The notes: generated from the sequence alone by a model not told the origin. Counted from the stretch's first letter, positions 47,125-58,145 are shown. The stretch: DNA of 64,000 bases from Haloflavibacter putidus (GCF_006546625.1 NZ_VIAR01000013.1:1-64000); one strand, 5' to 3'. Program-made: numbers and translations.

Positions 47125-47532
47125 ATGGGAGTTCGAAAAAGAGAAAGAGCAGAGCAAATAAAAGAAGCTAAAAAGCACGTAGCTTTTGCTAAACTGAATA
47201 ACTGCCCTACTTCGCCAAGAAAAATGCGTTTAGTAGCAGATTTAGTACGTGGCGAAGGTGTAGAGAAAGCGCTTCAAATTTTAAAGTTTAACTCTAAAGA
47301 AGCATCACGTAGGTTAGAAAAGCTTTTGCTTTCTGCTATTGCTAACTGGCAAGTGAAAAACGAAGATGAAAGTCTTGAAGATGCAGGGTTATTCATAAAA
47401 GAAATCCGAGTGGATGGTGGTAGTATGTTAAAAAGATTACGTCCGGCACCACAAGGAAGGGCACATAGAATAAGAAAAAGATCTAACCACGTTACATTGG
47501 TGTTAGGATCTAAAAATAATACACAAAGCTAA
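47125..47532 (+). CDS. rplV: 50S ribosomal protein L22
   Basis: L22 extends a hairpin into the exit tunnel, a site where macrolide-resistance changes occur. The 135-residue protein has [18 protein letters not shown] and the C-terminal loop [20 protein letters not shown] (20 residues), which reads as the normal form. It follows rpsS after 8 bases. Confidence 0.97.
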   Translation: MGVRKRERAEQIKEAKKHVAFAKLNNCPTSPRKMRLVADLVRGEGVEKALQILKFNSKEASRRLEKLLLSAIANWQVKNEDESLEDAGLFIKEIRVDGGSMLKRLRPAPQGRAHRIRKRSNHVTLVLGSKNNTQS

Positions 47533-47542
47533 GAAGAGTAGT

Positions 47543-48262
47543 ATGGGACAGAAAACAAATCCAATTGGAAATAGACTTGGTATCATTAAAGGATGGGAAT
47601 CTAACTGGTACGGAGGAAATGACTACGGCGATAAAATAGCTGAAGATGATAAAGTAAGAAAGTACATCCATGCTCGTCTTTCTAAAGCTAGTGTAGCTAG
47701 AGTAATTATTGAGCGCACGCTTAAACTTGTAACCGTTACTATCACCACTGCCCGTCCTGGTATTATTATTGGGAAAGGTGGACAGGAGGTAGACAAGTTG
47801 AAAGAAGAGCTTAAAAAGATTACCGACAAAGAAGTTCAGGTTAATATTTTTGAAATTAAGAGACCTGAGCTAGACGCCCACTTAGTAGCTGCGAGTGTTG
47901 CGCGACAGATAGAAAATAGAATTTCTTATCGCCGCGCAATTAAAATGGCTATCGCTGCTGCGATGCGAATGAATGCGGAAGGAATTAAAATTCAAATCTC
48001 TGGTCGTTTAAACGGAGCAGAGATGGCACGTTCAGAAGGCTATAAAGATGGTCGTATACCTTTGTCTACTTTTAGAGCCGATATTGATTATGCTTTGGTA
48101 GAAGCGCATACTACTTATGGTAGATTAGGCGTTAAAGTATGGATCATGAAAGGTGAAGTTTACGGAAAAAGAGAACTTTCTCCGCTTGTTGGACTATCCA
48201 AAAAACAAGGAGGAAAATCCGGATCCGGACGAGGTGGTAACAAATCACGTCGTAGAAAGTAA
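47543..48262 (+). CDS. rpsC: 30S ribosomal protein S3
   Basis: S3 lines the mRNA entry site and has helicase activity. The 239-residue protein starts [20 protein letters not shown]. It has a KH domain with [16 protein letters not shown], and a basic C-terminal tail ([15 protein letters not shown]). It follows rplV after 10 bases. Confidence 0.98.
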   Translation: MGQKTNPIGNRLGIIKGWESNWYGGNDYGDKIAEDDKVRKYIHARLSKASVARVIIERTLKLVTVTITTARPGIIIGKGGQEVDKLKEELKKITDKEVQVNIFEIKRPELDAHLVAASVARQIENRISYRRAIKMAIAAAMRMNAEGIKIQISGRLNGAEMARSEGYKDGRIPLSTFRADIDYALVEAHTTYGRLGVKVWIMKGEVYGKRELSPLVGLSKKQGGKSGSGRGGNKSRRRK

Positions 48263-48280
48263 TTTTTTAAAGAATAAGAA

Positions 48281-48700
48281 ATGTTACAGCCTAAGAGAAC
48301 AAAATATCGTAAACAACAAAAAGGACGCATGAAAGGAAATGCCGGAAGAGGGCATAGACTTTCTAACGGAACCTTTGGAATCAAATCTTTAGATACCAGT
48401 TTTGTTACTGCACGACAAATAGAAGCTGCGCGTATTGCAGCAACCCGTTACTTGAAAAGAGAGGGGTCTATATGGATTAAAATATTCCCAGACAAACCAA
48501 TTACCAAGAAACCATTAGAAGTACGTATGGGTAAAGGTAAGGGTAATGTAGAATATTGGGCAGCAACCGTAAAACCTGGTAGAATATTATTTGAAATTGG
48601 TGGTGTACCGCAAGCTTTAGCAAAAGAAGCATTGCGTTTGGCAGCCCAGAAACTTCCTGTGAGGACCAAGTTTATTGTGTCAAGGGATTATCAAGAATAA
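48281..48700 (+). CDS. rplP: 50S ribosomal protein L16
   Basis: L16 positions tRNAs near the A site. The 139-residue protein starts [19 protein letters not shown] and has [20 protein letters not shown] and [17 protein letters not shown]. It follows rpsC after 18 bases. Confidence 0.98.
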   Translation: MLQPKRTKYRKQQKGRMKGNAGRGHRLSNGTFGIKSLDTSFVTARQIEAARIAATRYLKREGSIWIKIFPDKPITKKPLEVRMGKGKGNVEYWAATVKPGRILFEIGGVPQALAKEALRLAAQKLPVRTKFIVSRDYQE

Positions 48701-48711
48701 TTTTTGAAATT

Positions 48712-48903
48712 ATGAAACAATCAGAAGTAAAAGAATTATCTGTAGCTGAATTGCGCGAAGAGCTTGCAAAATCTCAACAGCAATATAGAGACCTTAAAAT
48801 GGCCCACGCAATTACGCCTTTAGATAACCCTGCACAGTTAAGAACTGTAAGAAGGACAAAGGCGAGGTTAGCCACGGAATTGACAAAAAGAGAATTAGAC
48901 TAA
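48712..48903 (+). CDS. rpmC: 50S ribosomal protein L29
   Basis: L29 is a small two-helix protein near the exit tunnel. The 63-residue sequence starts [20 protein letters not shown], and has [20 protein letters not shown] and an [13 protein letters not shown] end. It follows rplP after 11 bases. Confidence 0.97.
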   Translation: MKQSEVKELSVAELREELAKSQQQYRDLKMAHAITPLDNPAQLRTVRRTKARLATELTKRELD

Positions 48904-48916
48904 TTCTGCTTACAAG

Positions 48917-49174
48917 ATGGAAAAAAGAAATTTAAGAAAAGAGCGTATAGGTGTAGTAACCAGTAACAAAATGGAGAAATCTATTGTTGTTTCGGAAACT
49001 AAAAAAATGAAACACCCTATGTATGGTAAATTCGTTTTAAAAACGAAAAAATATGTAGCGCACGACGAAAAAAACGACTGCAACGAAGGTGATACTGTAA
49101 AGATCATGGAAACACGACCTTTAAGTAAAAACAAATGTTGGAGATTAGTAGAAATAATTGAAAGAGCGAAGTAA
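48917..49174 (+). CDS. rpsQ: 30S ribosomal protein S17
   Basis: S17 binds 16S rRNA early in 30S assembly. The 85-residue protein has [27 protein letters not shown] and [20 protein letters not shown]. It follows rpmC after 13 bases and precedes rplN by 2 bases. Confidence 0.97.
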   Translation: MEKRNLRKERIGVVTSNKMEKSIVVSETKKMKHPMYGKFVLKTKKYVAHDEKNDCNEGDTVKIMETRPLSKNKCWRLVEIIERAK

Positions 49175-49176
49175 TT

Positions 49177-49545
49177 ATGGTACAACAAGAATCTAGATTA
49201 AGAGTAGCAGACAATACCGGGGCTAAAGAAGTTTTAGTTATACGCGTGTTGGGCGGTACAAAAAAGCGCTACGCCTCTGTAGGAGACAAAATTGTTGTTA
49301 GCGTAAAAGAAGCTAGTCCAAACGGTAGCATCAAAAAAGGTGCGGTTTCGACTGGTGTGGTTGTTCGTACTAAAAAAGAGGTACGTAGGCCAGATGGTTC
49401 TTACATTCGGTTTGATGACAATGCTTGTGTATTGTTAAATCCAACCGGTGAGATGCGTGGTACACGGGTATTTGGCCCTGTGGCCAGAGAGCTTCGTGAT
49501 AAGCAATTTATGAAAATTGTATCATTGGCACCAGAAGTGCTTTAA
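49177..49545 (+). CDS. rplN: 50S ribosomal protein L14
   Basis: L14 lies at the subunit interface. The 122-residue protein starts [20 protein letters not shown] and ends IVSLAPEVL, with [16 protein letters not shown], all typical. Normal length. Confidence 0.98.
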   Translation: MVQQESRLRVADNTGAKEVLVIRVLGGTKKRYASVGDKIVVSVKEASPNGSIKKGAVSTGVVVRTKKEVRRPDGSYIRFDDNACVLLNPTGEMRGTRVFGPVARELRDKQFMKIVSLAPEVL

Positions 49546-49555
49546 TACAGAAAAA

Positions 49556-49867
49556 ATGACAAAGCTTAAAATTACATCAGGAGATACTGTGCGCGTAATA
49601 GCTGGAGACCATAAAGGTCAAGAAGGTAAGGTGCAAAAAGTATTAATTGAGAAAAATAAGGCAATTGTAGAAGGCATTAATATGGTGTCTAAACATCAAA
49701 AGCCTAGTGCTAGCAATCCGCAAGGAGGAATAGCAAAAAAAGAAGCTCCAATTAATATATCTAACTTATCACTTATTGATAAAAATGGGAACACTACCCG
49801 TGTTGGTTATAGAATGGAAGGCGATAAAAAAGTAAGATTTTCAAAAAAATCTAATGAAGTAATTTAG
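49556..49867 (+). CDS. rplX: 50S ribosomal protein L24
   Basis: L24 starts 50S assembly. The 103-residue protein has the KOW motif [20 protein letters not shown] near its N-terminus and [11 protein letters not shown] after it. ATG 49556 ([10 protein letters not shown]) is used; the longer frame from 49517 overlaps rplN and has no family support. Confidence 0.96.
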   Translation: MTKLKITSGDTVRVIAGDHKGQEGKVQKVLIEKNKAIVEGINMVSKHQKPSASNPQGGIAKKEAPINISNLSLIDKNGNTTRVGYRMEGDKKVRFSKKSNEVI

Positions 49868-49869
49868 AT

Positions 49870-50421
49870 ATGAGTTACGTACCAAGACTTAAACAAGAGT
49901 ATAAAGACAAGGTCATTTCTGCTCTTACTGAAGAATTTAGTTACGAAAATAAAATGGAGGTTCCTAAACTTACTAAAATAGTTATTAGTAGAGGAGTTGG
50001 AGGCGCTGTTGCAGATAAGAAACTAATCGATCACGCAGTAGAGGAATTAACTGCAATTTCAGGACAAAAAGCGGTATCAACCATTTCTAAGAAAGATGTT
50101 GCTTCGTTTAAATTACGTAAAGGGATGCCAATTGGGGCAAAAGTAACGCTACGCGGAGAACGTATGTATGAGTTTTTAGATAGACTTATTACTGCATCTT
50201 TGCCAAACGTACGTGATTTTAGCGGTATTAACGCATCTGGTTTTGATGGTAGAGGAAATTATAATTTAGGTCTTACTGAACAAATTATTTTTCCGGAAAT
50301 AAATATCGACCGTGTAAATTCAATCGCAGGTATGGATATTAGTTTTGTGACCACTGCAAAAACAGATAAGGAAGCAAAATCATTGTTAACAGAATTAGGA
50401 CTACCTTTTAAAAAGAAATAA
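49870..50421 (+). CDS. rplE: 50S ribosomal protein L5
   Basis: L5 binds 5S rRNA and forms a bridge to the 30S subunit. The 183-residue protein starts [16 protein letters not shown] and has [36 protein letters not shown] and an [17 protein letters not shown] end. It follows rplX after 2 bases. Confidence 0.98.
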   Translation: MSYVPRLKQEYKDKVISALTEEFSYENKMEVPKLTKIVISRGVGGAVADKKLIDHAVEELTAISGQKAVSTISKKDVASFKLRKGMPIGAKVTLRGERMYEFLDRLITASLPNVRDFSGINASGFDGRGNYNLGLTEQIIFPEINIDRVNSIAGMDISFVTTAKTDKEAKSLLTELGLPFKKK

Positions 50422-50423
50422 TT

Positions 50424-50693
50424 ATGGCTAAAGAATCAATGAAAGCCCGTGAGGTAAAAAGACAAAAAATGGTTGAGAAGTACGCAGAAAAGCGCCAGGC
50501 TTTAAAAGAAGCTGGTGATTGGGAAGCGCTTCAAAAATTACCAAAAAACTCTTCTCCGGTGCGCTTGCACAATCGTTGTAAATTAACCGGTAGACCAAAG
50601 GGATATATGAGACAATTTGGTATTTCTCGCGTTAAATTTAGAGAAATGGCTAACCATGGTCTAATTCCTGGCGTTAAAAAGGCTAGTTGGTAA
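50424..50693 (+). CDS. rpsN: 30S ribosomal protein S14, zinc-independent form
   Basis: S14 binds the 30S head. The 89-residue protein is the long form without the CxxC zinc pairs; it has a single cysteine in [17 protein letters not shown]. The C-terminal [18 protein letters not shown] is typical. It follows rplE after 2 bases and is separated from rpsH by 71 bases. Confidence 0.97.
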   Translation: MAKESMKAREVKRQKMVEKYAEKRQALKEAGDWEALQKLPKNSSPVRLHNRCKLTGRPKGYMRQFGISRVKFREMANHGLIPGVKKASW

Positions 50694-50764
50694 AATATTA
50701 ATAGGTAACAGGTTCTTCTCCGATTGTTGCGGGCAAAGAAAACCATTACCACAAATAAATAAGA

Positions 50765-51166
50765 ATGAATATAGATCCTATTGCAGATTACCTAACAAGA
50801 ATTAGAAATGCTGTGGCAGCAAACCACCGTGTGGTAGAAATCCCGGCTTCTAATCTTAAGAAACAGATTACCAAGATTTTGTTTGACCAAGGGTATATTT
50901 TAAGCTATAAATTTGAGGAAGAAGCTGCCGGTAGAGGCACGATCAAAATAGCGCTTAAATATGATAAAGATACCAAAGAGTCTATCATTAGAGAGATTCA
51001 AAGAATAAGTAAACCAGGTTTACGTAAGTATTCCGGTGCCAATGAGCTTCCGCGTATCCTTAACGGATTGGGAATTGCTATCGTTTCTACTTCTCACGGA
51101 GTAATGACAGATAAGCAAGCAAGAAAAGAAAATGTGGGTGGCGAAGTACTTTGCTACGTTTACTAA
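50765..51166 (+). CDS. rpsH: 30S ribosomal protein S8
   Basis: S8 binds the 16S central domain and represses the spc operon in E. coli. The 133-residue protein has [13 protein letters not shown] and [19 protein letters not shown], and ends with [10 protein letters not shown]. The gap before it (50694-50764) is the longest within the spc part and could hold a control site, though none is recognised. Confidence 0.97.
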   Translation: MNIDPIADYLTRIRNAVAANHRVVEIPASNLKKQITKILFDQGYILSYKFEEEAAGRGTIKIALKYDKDTKESIIREIQRISKPGLRKYSGANELPRILNGLGIAIVSTSHGVMTDKQARKENVGGEVLCYVY

Positions 51167-51184
51167 ACTCAAAACAAGAAAAGA

Positions 51185-51727
51185 ATGTCAAGAATAGGTA
51201 AAAGTCCGGTAACTATCCCAGAAGGCGTAGAAATAAACGTAAACGGTAATGTGGTTACGGTAAAAGGAAAATTAGGAGAGCTCCAACAGGAGTTTAACGA
51301 TATCGACATTAAAGTTGAAGATAATGAAGTAATCTTAGAAAGAACTTCAGAAAAGAAGCAGATTAAATCTAAACACGGCTTGTATCGTGCATTAATTCAA
51401 AATATGGTAGAAGGCGTTTCAAACGGCTTTACTAAAGAATTAGAATTAGTAGGAGTTGGTTATAGAGCTTCTAATCAAGGTCAAAAATTAGACTTGGCAA
51501 TTGGTTATTCTCATAATGTTGTATTAGCTTTGGCACCCGAAGTTAAGGTAGAAACCGTTAGTGAGAAAGGTAAGAATCCAATTGTAAAATTAACTTCTTA
51601 CGATAAGCAATTGGTTGGACAAGTAGCTGCAAAAATTCGCAGCCTTCGTAAACCAGAGCCTTATAAAGGAAAAGGAATTAAATTTGTTGGTGAGCAATTG
51701 CGTAGAAAAGCAGGTAAATCAGCTTAA
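51185..51727 (+). CDS. rplF: 50S ribosomal protein L6
   Basis: L6 lies near the sarcin-ricin loop. The 180-residue protein starts MSRIGKSPVTIPEGVEI. It has the GVGYRASNQGQKLDLAIGYSH segment (about residues 92-112; 20-residue core VGYRASNQGQKLDLAIGYSH) and EPYKGKGIKFVGEQLRRKAG. It follows rpsH after 18 bases. Confidence 0.98.
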   Translation: MSRIGKSPVTIPEGVEINVNGNVVTVKGKLGELQQEFNDIDIKVEDNEVILERTSEKKQIKSKHGLYRALIQNMVEGVSNGFTKELELVGVGYRASNQGQKLDLAIGYSHNVVLALAPEVKVETVSEKGKNPIVKLTSYDKQLVGQVAAKIRSLRKPEPYKGKGIKFVGEQLRRKAGKSA

Positions 51728-51739
51728 TAAAGTGTAGAT

Positions 51740-52093
51740 ATGGCATTTTCAAAAGTAAAAAGAAGAGAAAAAATAAGAAGAAGAATTCGTAAGAACCTTA
51801 CGGGAACTGCGCAAAAACCACGTTTGTCTGTTTTTAGAAGCAATAAAGAAATTTATGTGCAACTAGTAGACGACGTAGAAGGTAAAACTTTGTTAGCTGC
51901 TTCTTCTAGAGATAAAGAAATTGCAAAAGAAGGCAACAAGTCAGAAATTGCAAAAGAAGTTGGCAAGTTGGTAGCACAACGTGCGGAGAAAGCCGGTGTA
52001 GATGCCGTTAAGTTTGATAGAAGCGGTTATTTGTATCACGGTAGAGTAAAATCATTAGCAGAAGGTGCTCGCGAAGGAGGACTTAAATTCTAA
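51740..52093 (+). CDS. rplR: 50S ribosomal protein L18
   Basis: L18 binds 5S rRNA with L5. The 117-residue protein has [20 protein letters not shown] and [20 protein letters not shown], both typical. It follows rplF after 12 bases and rpsE begins 5 bases later. Confidence 0.97.
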   Translation: MAFSKVKRREKIRRRIRKNLTGTAQKPRLSVFRSNKEIYVQLVDDVEGKTLLAASSRDKEIAKEGNKSEIAKEVGKLVAQRAEKAGVDAVKFDRSGYLYHGRVKSLAEGAREGGLKF

Positions 52094-52098
52094 AATAT

Positions 52099-52623
52099 AT
52101 GTATCAAGATTATAAAAACGTAGAACGCGTAAAACCGAGTGGTTTAGAGTTAAAGGATCGTTTAGTTGGAGTGCAACGGGTAACAAAAGTTACTAAAGGT
52201 GGTAGAGCTTTCGGATTTTCTGCTATTGTTGTTGTAGGAGACGAAAACGGCGTAGTAGGCCAAGGTTTAGGAAAATCTAAAGAGGTTGCAGAAGCTATTT
52301 CTAAAGCAGTAGAAGATGCGAAAAAGAATTTAGTTCGTATTCCTTTAAACAAAACCTCTATTCCTCACGAGCAAAAAGGAAAATACAGTGGTGCAAGAGT
52401 TATCTTGTTACCGGCTGCAGAAGGTACCGGTGTAATTGCAGGTGGACCTATTCGTGCGGTATTAGAATCTGTTGGAGTGCAAGATGTGCTTTCTAAGAGT
52501 CAAGGTTCTTCTAACCCACATAATATGGTAAAGGCAACTTTTGATGCTTTACTACAATTAAGAAGTGCAAAAACTGTTGCAAAACAGCGAGGAATTTCTT
52601 TAGACAAGGTATTTAACGGATAA
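52099..52623 (+). CDS. rpsE: 30S ribosomal protein S5
   Basis: S5 affects decoding accuracy. The 174-residue protein has the double-stranded-RNA-type N-terminal domain ([20 protein letters not shown]) and [21 protein letters not shown], with [19 protein letters not shown] in the C-terminal part. Start [15 protein letters not shown] is normal for this phylum. It follows rplR after 5 bases. Confidence 0.98.
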   Translation: MYQDYKNVERVKPSGLELKDRLVGVQRVTKVTKGGRAFGFSAIVVVGDENGVVGQGLGKSKEVAEAISKAVEDAKKNLVRIPLNKTSIPHEQKGKYSGARVILLPAAEGTGVIAGGPIRAVLESVGVQDVLSKSQGSSNPHNMVKATFDALLQLRSAKTVAKQRGISLDKVFNG

Positions 52624-52638
52624 TAATTCAAGGATAAA

Positions 52639-52821
52639 ATGGGAAAGATAAAAGTAACAAAGTCAAAAAGTGCTATTAACCGCACTAAAGGCCAGAAACT
52701 TACTCTACAAGCGTTAGGATTAAAAAAGATAGGAGATACGGTAGAACACCAAGATACTCCTAACATCCTTGGAATGATAAATAAAGTGAAACACTTAGTT
52801 TCTGTAGAAGAAACAAAATAA
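52639..52821 (+). CDS. rpmD: 50S ribosomal protein L30
   Basis: The 60-residue protein is normal length for L30. [20 protein letters not shown] and [20 protein letters not shown] fit the family. It lies 15 bases after rpsE and 8 bases before rplO. Confidence 0.96.
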   Translation: MGKIKVTKSKSAINRTKGQKLTLQALGLKKIGDTVEHQDTPNILGMINKVKHLVSVEETK

Positions 52822-52829
52822 TTTAAACG

Positions 52830-53282
52830 ATGGAATTAAATAACTTAAGACCTGCTAAAGGTTCTGTACATAGCAATAGCAAACGTTTAGGCCGTGGAGA
52901 AGGTACCGGAAAAGGTGGTACGTCTACTCGAGGGCATAAAGGTGCAAAATCTCGTTCGGGCTACTCTAAGAAGATTGGTTTTGAAGGCGGGCAGATGCCG
53001 TTGCAACGTAGAGTACCTAAATTTGGTTTTAACAATATTAGTCGTAAAGAATATCAAGGTATAAACTTAGACACCATTCAAAGATTGGTAGATGAGAGTA
53101 AAGTAAACGATACCTTAGACTTTGAAACTATTGTTGAGCTAGGTTTAGCAAATAAAAACGAACTGGTAAAAATTTTGGGTAGAGGTGAACTTACTACTAA
53201 GGTAAAAGTAACCGCTCATAAATTTTCATCCACTGCAAAAAAAGCTATCGAAGCAGCTGGTGGCGAAGCAGTAACTTTATAA
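52830..53282 (+). CDS. rplO: 50S ribosomal protein L15
   Basis: L15 helps late 50S assembly. The 150-residue protein starts MELNNLRPAKGSVHSNSKRL and has the glycine-rich GRGEGTGKGGTSTRGHKGAK, then FEGGQMPLQRRVPKFGF. The C-terminal FSSTAKKAIEAAGGEAV is typical. It is followed by secY after 10 bases. Confidence 0.98.
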   Translation: MELNNLRPAKGSVHSNSKRLGRGEGTGKGGTSTRGHKGAKSRSGYSKKIGFEGGQMPLQRRVPKFGFNNISRKEYQGINLDTIQRLVDESKVNDTLDFETIVELGLANKNELVKILGRGELTTKVKVTAHKFSSTAKKAIEAAGGEAVTL

Positions 53283-53292
53283 TAAGAAACCA

Positions 53293-54630
53293 ATGAAATT
53301 TATTGAAACAATAAAAAATATTTGGAAAATAGAAGAGCTCAAAAACCGTATACTGGTTACCCTTGGGCTTTTACTTGTTTACAGATTTGGAGCGCAAGTG
53401 GTCCTTCCGGGGGTTGATGCAGCGCAATTGGCAGATTTAGCAACGCAAACAGATGGCGGTCTTCTTGGCTTGCTTAATGCTTTTACCGGCGGTGCGTTTG
53501 CAAATGCTTCTGTTTTTGCGCTTGGTATTATGCCTTATATTTCTGCTTCCATTGTAGTGCAACTTATGGGAATTGCGGTTCCTTATTTGCAAAAGCTTCA
53601 GAAAGAAGGAGAAAGTGGTCGTAAGAAAATTAATCAAATTACACGATGGCTTACCATAGCTATTACCTTGGTGCAAGGACCTGGATATATTTATAACCTC
53701 TTTGCTACCTTACCTGAAAGTGCTTTTCTTTTAGGTAACTCTGCTACCTTTATTGTTTCATCGGTAATAATACTAACAACCGGTACCATTTTTGCAATGT
53801 GGCTCGGAGAGCGTATTACAGATAAAGGTATTGGTAATGGTATTTCATTATTAATTATGGTTGGTATTGTAGCAACCTTACCACAAGCTTTCTTGCAAGA
53901 ATTTACATCGCGTGTTTTCGAATCTAACGGGGGCGCGGTAATGATTTTAATAGAATTGGTAATATGGTTTGCTATTATATTTGCTTCGGTTATGCTGGTT
54001 ATGGCTGTACGGCAAATACCCGTTCAATATGCCCGTAGAAATGCTGCCGGTGGCTATGAGAAAAATATCTTTGGCGGCGCAAGACAATTTATTCCGTTAA
54101 AGCTTAATGCATCTGGGGTTATGCCTATCATTTTTGCACAAGCAATTATGTTTATACCAGCTGCAGTTGCGGGATTATCAGATTCTGCAATGGCACAGGG
54201 TGTTACCGCTGCCTTTAATAATATATTCGGCTTCTGGTATAACTTGGTATTTGCGTTGTTAATTATAATATTTACCTATTTTTATACGGCCATTACTGTT
54301 CCAACCAATAAAATGGCAGACGATCTAAAAAGAAGCGGTGGTTTTATTCCGGGTATACGTCCCGGTACAGAAACTGCTGAATACCTAGATAGAATTATGT
54401 CACAAATTACCTTACCGGGTAGTGTATTTCTAGCTGCAATTGCGGTCTTTCCGGCAGTAGTAGTAGCTTTTGGGGTGCAACAAGGTTGGGCGTTATTCTT
54501 TGGTGGTACTTCTTTACTAATTATGGTAGGGGTAGCAATAGATACAATGCAGCAAGTAAATTCTTACTTATTGAACAGGCATTATGACGGATTAATGAAA
54601 ACAGGTAGAAATAGAAAAGCAGTAGCATAA
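53293..54630 (+). CDS. secY: Protein translocase subunit SecY
   Basis: SecY is the pore of the Sec system in the inner membrane. The 445-residue protein has ten membrane helices. The plug segment follows TM1 ([20 protein letters not shown]), the family signature [15 protein letters not shown] is in TM2, and the cytoplasmic loops include [19 protein letters not shown]. adk and map, often found between secY and infA elsewhere, are absent here; infA begins 2 bases later. Confidence 0.98.
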   Translation: MKFIETIKNIWKIEELKNRILVTLGLLLVYRFGAQVVLPGVDAAQLADLATQTDGGLLGLLNAFTGGAFANASVFALGIMPYISASIVVQLMGIAVPYLQKLQKEGESGRKKINQITRWLTIAITLVQGPGYIYNLFATLPESAFLLGNSATFIVSSVIILTTGTIFAMWLGERITDKGIGNGISLLIMVGIVATLPQAFLQEFTSRVFESNGGAVMILIELVIWFAIIFASVMLVMAVRQIPVQYARRNAAGGYEKNIFGGARQFIPLKLNASGVMPIIFAQAIMFIPAAVAGLSDSAMAQGVTAAFNNIFGFWYNLVFALLIIIFTYFYTAITVPTNKMADDLKRSGGFIPGIRPGTETAEYLDRIMSQITLPGSVFLAAIAVFPAVVVAFGVQQGWALFFGGTSLLIMVGVAIDTMQQVNSYLLNRHYDGLMKTGRNRKAVA

Positions 54631-54632
54631 TT

Positions 54633-54848
54633 ATGGCAAAACAACCCGCAATAGAACAAGACGGTACTATAGTAGAAGCATTATCTAACGCTATGTTTAG
54701 AGTTGAGTTAGAAAATGAGCACATAGTTACCGCACATATTTCAGGTAAAATGAGAATGCATTACATCAAACTTTTACCTGGTGATAAAGTAAAATTAGAA
54801 ATGAGCCCATACGATTTAACTAAGGCTCGTATAACCTATAGATACTAA
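54633..54848 (+). CDS. infA: Translation initiation factor IF-1
   Basis: IF-1 binds the 30S A site during initiation. The 71-residue OB-fold protein has [39 protein letters not shown] and [20 protein letters not shown]. It follows secY after 2 bases. A 105-base gap with a promoter separates it from rpmJ. Confidence 0.98.
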   Translation: MAKQPAIEQDGTIVEALSNAMFRVELENEHIVTAHISGKMRMHYIKLLPGDKVKLEMSPYDLTKARITYRY

Positions 54849-54882
54849 TTACCAATAAATGTGTTATTTATATTTTTTTTCG

Positions 54883-54890
54883 TAGTTTTG
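54883..54890 (+). promoter_or_regulatory. Promoter -7 box before rpmJ
   Basis: TAGTTTTG matches TAnnTTTG. TGTG at 54860-54863 is 19 bases upstream and fits the -33 element at three of four positions. It could start rpmJ-rpsM-rpsK-rpsD-rpoA-rplQ apart from the spc genes. Confidence 0.6.
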
Positions 54891-54953
54891 CAACTCGAAA
54901 AAATATAATATCAATTTTTGAGAGCACTAAAATTGGTTGTAAAAACAATAGAG

Positions 54954-55070
54954 ATGAAAGTTAGAGCATCAGTAAAAAAAAGAAGCGCCGACTGCAAAAT
55001 AGTTCGCAGAAAAGGCAGGCTTTACGTAATTAATAAAAAGAATCCTAGATTTAAACAAAGACAAGGCTAA
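54954..55070 (+). CDS. rpmJ: 50S ribosomal protein L36, zinc-less form
   Basis: The 38-residue protein begins [20 protein letters not shown] and ends [12 protein letters not shown]. Only one cysteine remains of the usual zinc ligands (three Cys and one His), so this is the zinc-independent form. It lies between infA and rpsM, its standard place, with a 2-base gap to rpsM. Confidence 0.97.
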   Translation: MKVRASVKKRSADCKIVRRKGRLYVINKKNPRFKQRQG

Positions 55071-55072
55071 TT

Positions 55073-55447
55073 ATGGCAAGAATTGCAGGTGTAGATATAC
55101 CCAAACAAAAGCGAGGAGTTATAGCGTTAACCTATATCTTCGGAATTGGTAGAAGTAGAGCCCAAGATATCTTGGCTACTGCCAAAGTAGATGAAAGTAA
55201 AAAAGTATCTGATTGGACCGATGAAGAAATTGGTAAAATTAGAGAAGCAGTTGGTAATTACACAATCGAAGGAGAATTGCGTTCTGAAGTGCAAATGAGC
55301 ATCAAGCGTTTGATGGACATTGGTTGTTATAGAGGAATTCGTCATAGATCCGGATTGCCACTTAGAGGCCAACGTACTAAGAATAACTCTAGAACGCGTA
55401 AAGGAAGAAGAAAAACAGTTGCTAACAAGAAAAAAGTAACTAAATAA
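55073..55447 (+). CDS. rpsM: 30S ribosomal protein S13
   Basis: S13 is in the 30S head and contacts the P-site tRNA and L5. The 124-residue protein has [31 protein letters not shown], and [20 protein letters not shown], then a basic tail. It is followed by rpsK after 9 bases. Confidence 0.98.
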   Translation: MARIAGVDIPKQKRGVIALTYIFGIGRSRAQDILATAKVDESKKVSDWTDEEIGKIREAVGNYTIEGELRSEVQMSIKRLMDIGCYRGIRHRSGLPLRGQRTKNNSRTRKGRRKTVANKKKVTK

Positions 55448-55456
55448 CAAGAAAGT

Positions 55457-55840
55457 ATGGCAAAGTCTACAGTAAAAAAGCGTAAAGTAAACGTTGATGC
55501 TTTTGGAGAAGCACATGTTACTGCATCGTTCAATAACATAATTGTCTCTTTAACTAATAAAAAAGGGGACGTTATTTCTTGGTCTTCCGCAGGGAAAATG
55601 GGTTTTAGAGGTAGTAAAAAGAATACACCTTACGCTGCTCAATTAGCTGCAGAAGATGCGGTAAAAGTAGCTAGCGAAGCCGGCCTTAAAAAGGTAAAAG
55701 TTTATGTAAAAGGCCCGGGTAACGGTAGAGAATCTGCCATCCGTTCTATTCATAACGGTGGTATAGAAGTTACCGAAATTATAGATGTTACCCCGGTGCC
55801 ACATAATGGCTGCCGACCTCCTAAAAAACGAAGAGTATAA
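55457..55840 (+). CDS. rpsK: 30S ribosomal protein S11
   Basis: S11 lies on the 30S platform. The 127-residue protein has [40 protein letters not shown] and the C-terminal [18 protein letters not shown]. It is followed by rpsD after 84 bases, the longest gap in this part. Confidence 0.98.
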   Translation: MAKSTVKKRKVNVDAFGEAHVTASFNNIIVSLTNKKGDVISWSSAGKMGFRGSKKNTPYAAQLAAEDAVKVASEAGLKKVKVYVKGPGNGRESAIRSIHNGGIEVTEIIDVTPVPHNGCRPPKKRRV

Positions 55841-55924
55841 TTAAGTATAACTAAAAGGTATTACGATTATCGAAGGATTTATTTCTAGACCTTAATTCAT
55901 AATCACCTTTTAAATTTAAATTCA

Positions 55925-56530
55925 ATGGCAAGATATACTGGTCCAAAAACAAAAATAGCACGTAAATTTGGCGAAGCTATTTACGGAGACGATAAGTCTT
56001 TCGAAAAAAGAAATTATCCACCGGGACAACACGGTAATAACCGTCGTCGCGGAAAAAAATCGGAATATGCTATCCAGCTTATGGAAAAGCAGAAAGCCAA
56101 ATATACCTATGGTATTTTAGAGCGTCAATTCCGTAATATGTTTAAAAAAGCAACTGCAGCTCGTGGTATACCAGGGGAAGTTTTGCTGCAACTATGTGAA
56201 TCTAGATTAGATAACGTAGTATTTAGAATGGGGGTTTCTCCTTCTAGAAGAGGTGCAAGACAATTAGTATCGCACCGGCACATTACCGTAAACGGTAAAA
56301 TTGTAAATATACCATCTTACCAACTTAAAGCTGGTGACATAGTAGGTGTACGTGAAAAATCGAAGTCTTTAAACGCTATTCAAGAATCTTTAGAAAATGC
56401 AAGCAGCGTTTACGAGTGGATAACTTGGAACAGCGAGAAAAAAGAAGGAACTTTTGTAGCGGTGCCAACAAGGATTCAAATTCCTGAAAATATAAACGAA
56501 CAATTTATTGTCGAATTATATTCGAAATAA
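55925..56530 (+). CDS. rpsD: 30S ribosomal protein S4
   Basis: S4 starts 30S assembly and in E. coli represses the alpha operon. The 201-residue protein starts [20 protein letters not shown] and lacks the N-terminal zinc cysteines. The S4 RNA-binding domain includes [20 protein letters not shown] and [19 protein letters not shown]. The 84-base region before the gene could hold a control site, but I recognise none. Confidence 0.98.
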   Translation: MARYTGPKTKIARKFGEAIYGDDKSFEKRNYPPGQHGNNRRRGKKSEYAIQLMEKQKAKYTYGILERQFRNMFKKATAARGIPGEVLLQLCESRLDNVVFRMGVSPSRRGARQLVSHRHITVNGKIVNIPSYQLKAGDIVGVREKSKSLNAIQESLENASSVYEWITWNSEKKEGTFVAVPTRIQIPENINEQFIVELYSK

Positions 56531-56554
56531 TTTTTAACAGACAGAACTCACAAT

Positions 56555-57547
56555 ATGGCAATATTAAATTTTCAAAGGCCCGATAAAGTTATCATGATAG
56601 ACTCGACCGAGTTCGAAGGCAAATTTGAATTTCGTCCTTTAGAACCGGGTTACGGGCTTACAGTTGGTAACGCTTTAAGAAGAGTGCTGTTATCTTCTTT
56701 AGAAGGTTTTGCAATAACATCTGTTCGCGTAGAAGGTGTAGAACACGAATTTTCTACCATTTCGGGGGTTGTAGAAGACGTTACCGAAATGATTCTTAAC
56801 TTAAAACAAGTTCGTTTTAAACGCCAAATAGAGGAAGTTGATAACGAAACCATAACGGTAGCGGTTTCCGGTAAGGAACAATTAACGGCCGGTGATTTTC
56901 AAAAATTTATTTCCGGATTTCAGGTATTAAACCCCGATTTGGTAATTTGTAATATGGAGAAAGACGTTAGTCTTAACCTAGAGCTTACCATAGAAAAAGG
57001 TCGAGGCTACGTTCCTGCAGAAGAAAATAAAAAATCTAGTGCTCCGTTAGGAACCATTTTTACTGATAGTATCTTTACGCCAATCAAAAACGTGAAATAC
57101 AGCATAGAAAACTATCGTGTAGAACAAAAAACCGATTATGAAAAATTGGTTTTCGAAATTAGTTCCGATGGTTCTATACATCCTAAAGACGCATTGACAG
57201 AGGCTGCAAAAATTCTTATTCACCACTTTATGTTATTCTCTGATGAGCGAATAACCTTAGAGTCTGATGAGATAGCGCAAACTGAAACTTACGACGAAGA
57301 ATCGTTGCATATGCGCCAGTTGTTAAAAACCAAATTGGTAGATCTGGATCTTTCGGTAAGAGCATTAAATTGCTTAAAAGCGGCAGAAGTAGACACCTTA
57401 GGAGACTTGGTAGCATATAATAAAAACGATTTGATGAAGTTCCGTAACTTCGGAAAAAAATCCTTGACAGAGCTAGAAGAATTAGTTAACGTTAAAGGCT
57501 TAAATTTCGGTATGGATCTTTCAAAATATAAATTAGATAAAGACTAA
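56555..57547 (+). CDS. rpoA: RNA polymerase alpha subunit
   Basis: Alpha dimers start assembly of RNA polymerase. The 330-residue protein has the N-terminal domain ([20 protein letters not shown], then [19 protein letters not shown]) and the DNA-binding C-terminal domain from about residue 250 ([20 protein letters not shown] and [16 protein letters not shown]). Length is normal. It is followed by rplQ after 66 bases. Confidence 0.99.
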   Translation: MAILNFQRPDKVIMIDSTEFEGKFEFRPLEPGYGLTVGNALRRVLLSSLEGFAITSVRVEGVEHEFSTISGVVEDVTEMILNLKQVRFKRQIEEVDNETITVAVSGKEQLTAGDFQKFISGFQVLNPDLVICNMEKDVSLNLELTIEKGRGYVPAEENKKSSAPLGTIFTDSIFTPIKNVKYSIENYRVEQKTDYEKLVFEISSDGSIHPKDALTEAAKILIHHFMLFSDERITLESDEIAQTETYDEESLHMRQLLKTKLVDLDLSVRALNCLKAAEVDTLGDLVAYNKNDLMKFRNFGKKSLTELEELVNVKGLNFGMDLSKYKLDKD

Positions 57548-57613
57548 AAATAGACGTAGGATTAACCGACGTTTCTAAACCTTGGTTAATCCTATCTTCT
57601 AACATCTAAGAAA

Positions 57614-58117
57614 ATGAGACACGGAAAGAAATTTAATCATTTAAGTAGAAAGACTGCTCATAGAAAGTCTATGTTTGCAAACATGGCTAGTTCTTTAATA
57701 GAGCATAAACGCATAAATACCACAGTAGCTAAAGCTAAAGCTTTAAGACAATTTATAGAGCCTTTGGTAACTAAATCTAAAGCAGATACTACGCATAACA
57801 GACGCTTGGTTTTTTCTAAACTAAGAGATAAGTATGCGGTATCCGAGTTATTTCGCGAGATAGCTCCAAAAGTCGGCGATAGACCAGGAGGTTATGTAAG
57901 AATAATCAAATTGGGTAATCGTTTAGGAGATAACGCAGAAATGGCAATGATAGAGTTTGTAGATTTTAATGATATTTACAATAAAGAGACTGGCAAGAAA
58001 AAATCTACCAGAAGAAGTAGAAGAGGCGGTAAAAAGAGTAAACCGGCCGAGGCTACACAATCTGAAGGTAAACAAACTCCTGCAGAAGATAAAAAAACTT
58101 CTAATGAGGAAGAATAG
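57614..58117 (+). CDS. rplQ: 50S ribosomal protein L17 with extended tail
   Basis: The first about 120 residues are standard L17 ([20 protein letters not shown] and [16 protein letters not shown]). The last about 45 residues form a low-complexity tail rich in Lys, Ser, Glu and Ala ([18 protein letters not shown]). Such tails are common in Bacteroidota. It is the last gene of the ribosomal cluster and is followed by a terminator. Confidence 0.97.
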   Translation: MRHGKKFNHLSRKTAHRKSMFANMASSLIEHKRINTTVAKAKALRQFIEPLVTKSKADTTHNRRLVFSKLRDKYAVSELFREIAPKVGDRPGGYVRIIKLGNRLGDNAEMAMIEFVDFNDIYNKETGKKKSTRRSRRGGKKSKPAEATQSEGKQTPAEDKKTSNEEE

Positions 58118-58145
58118 AATAAAATATTCAATTATTTAATTTTAT

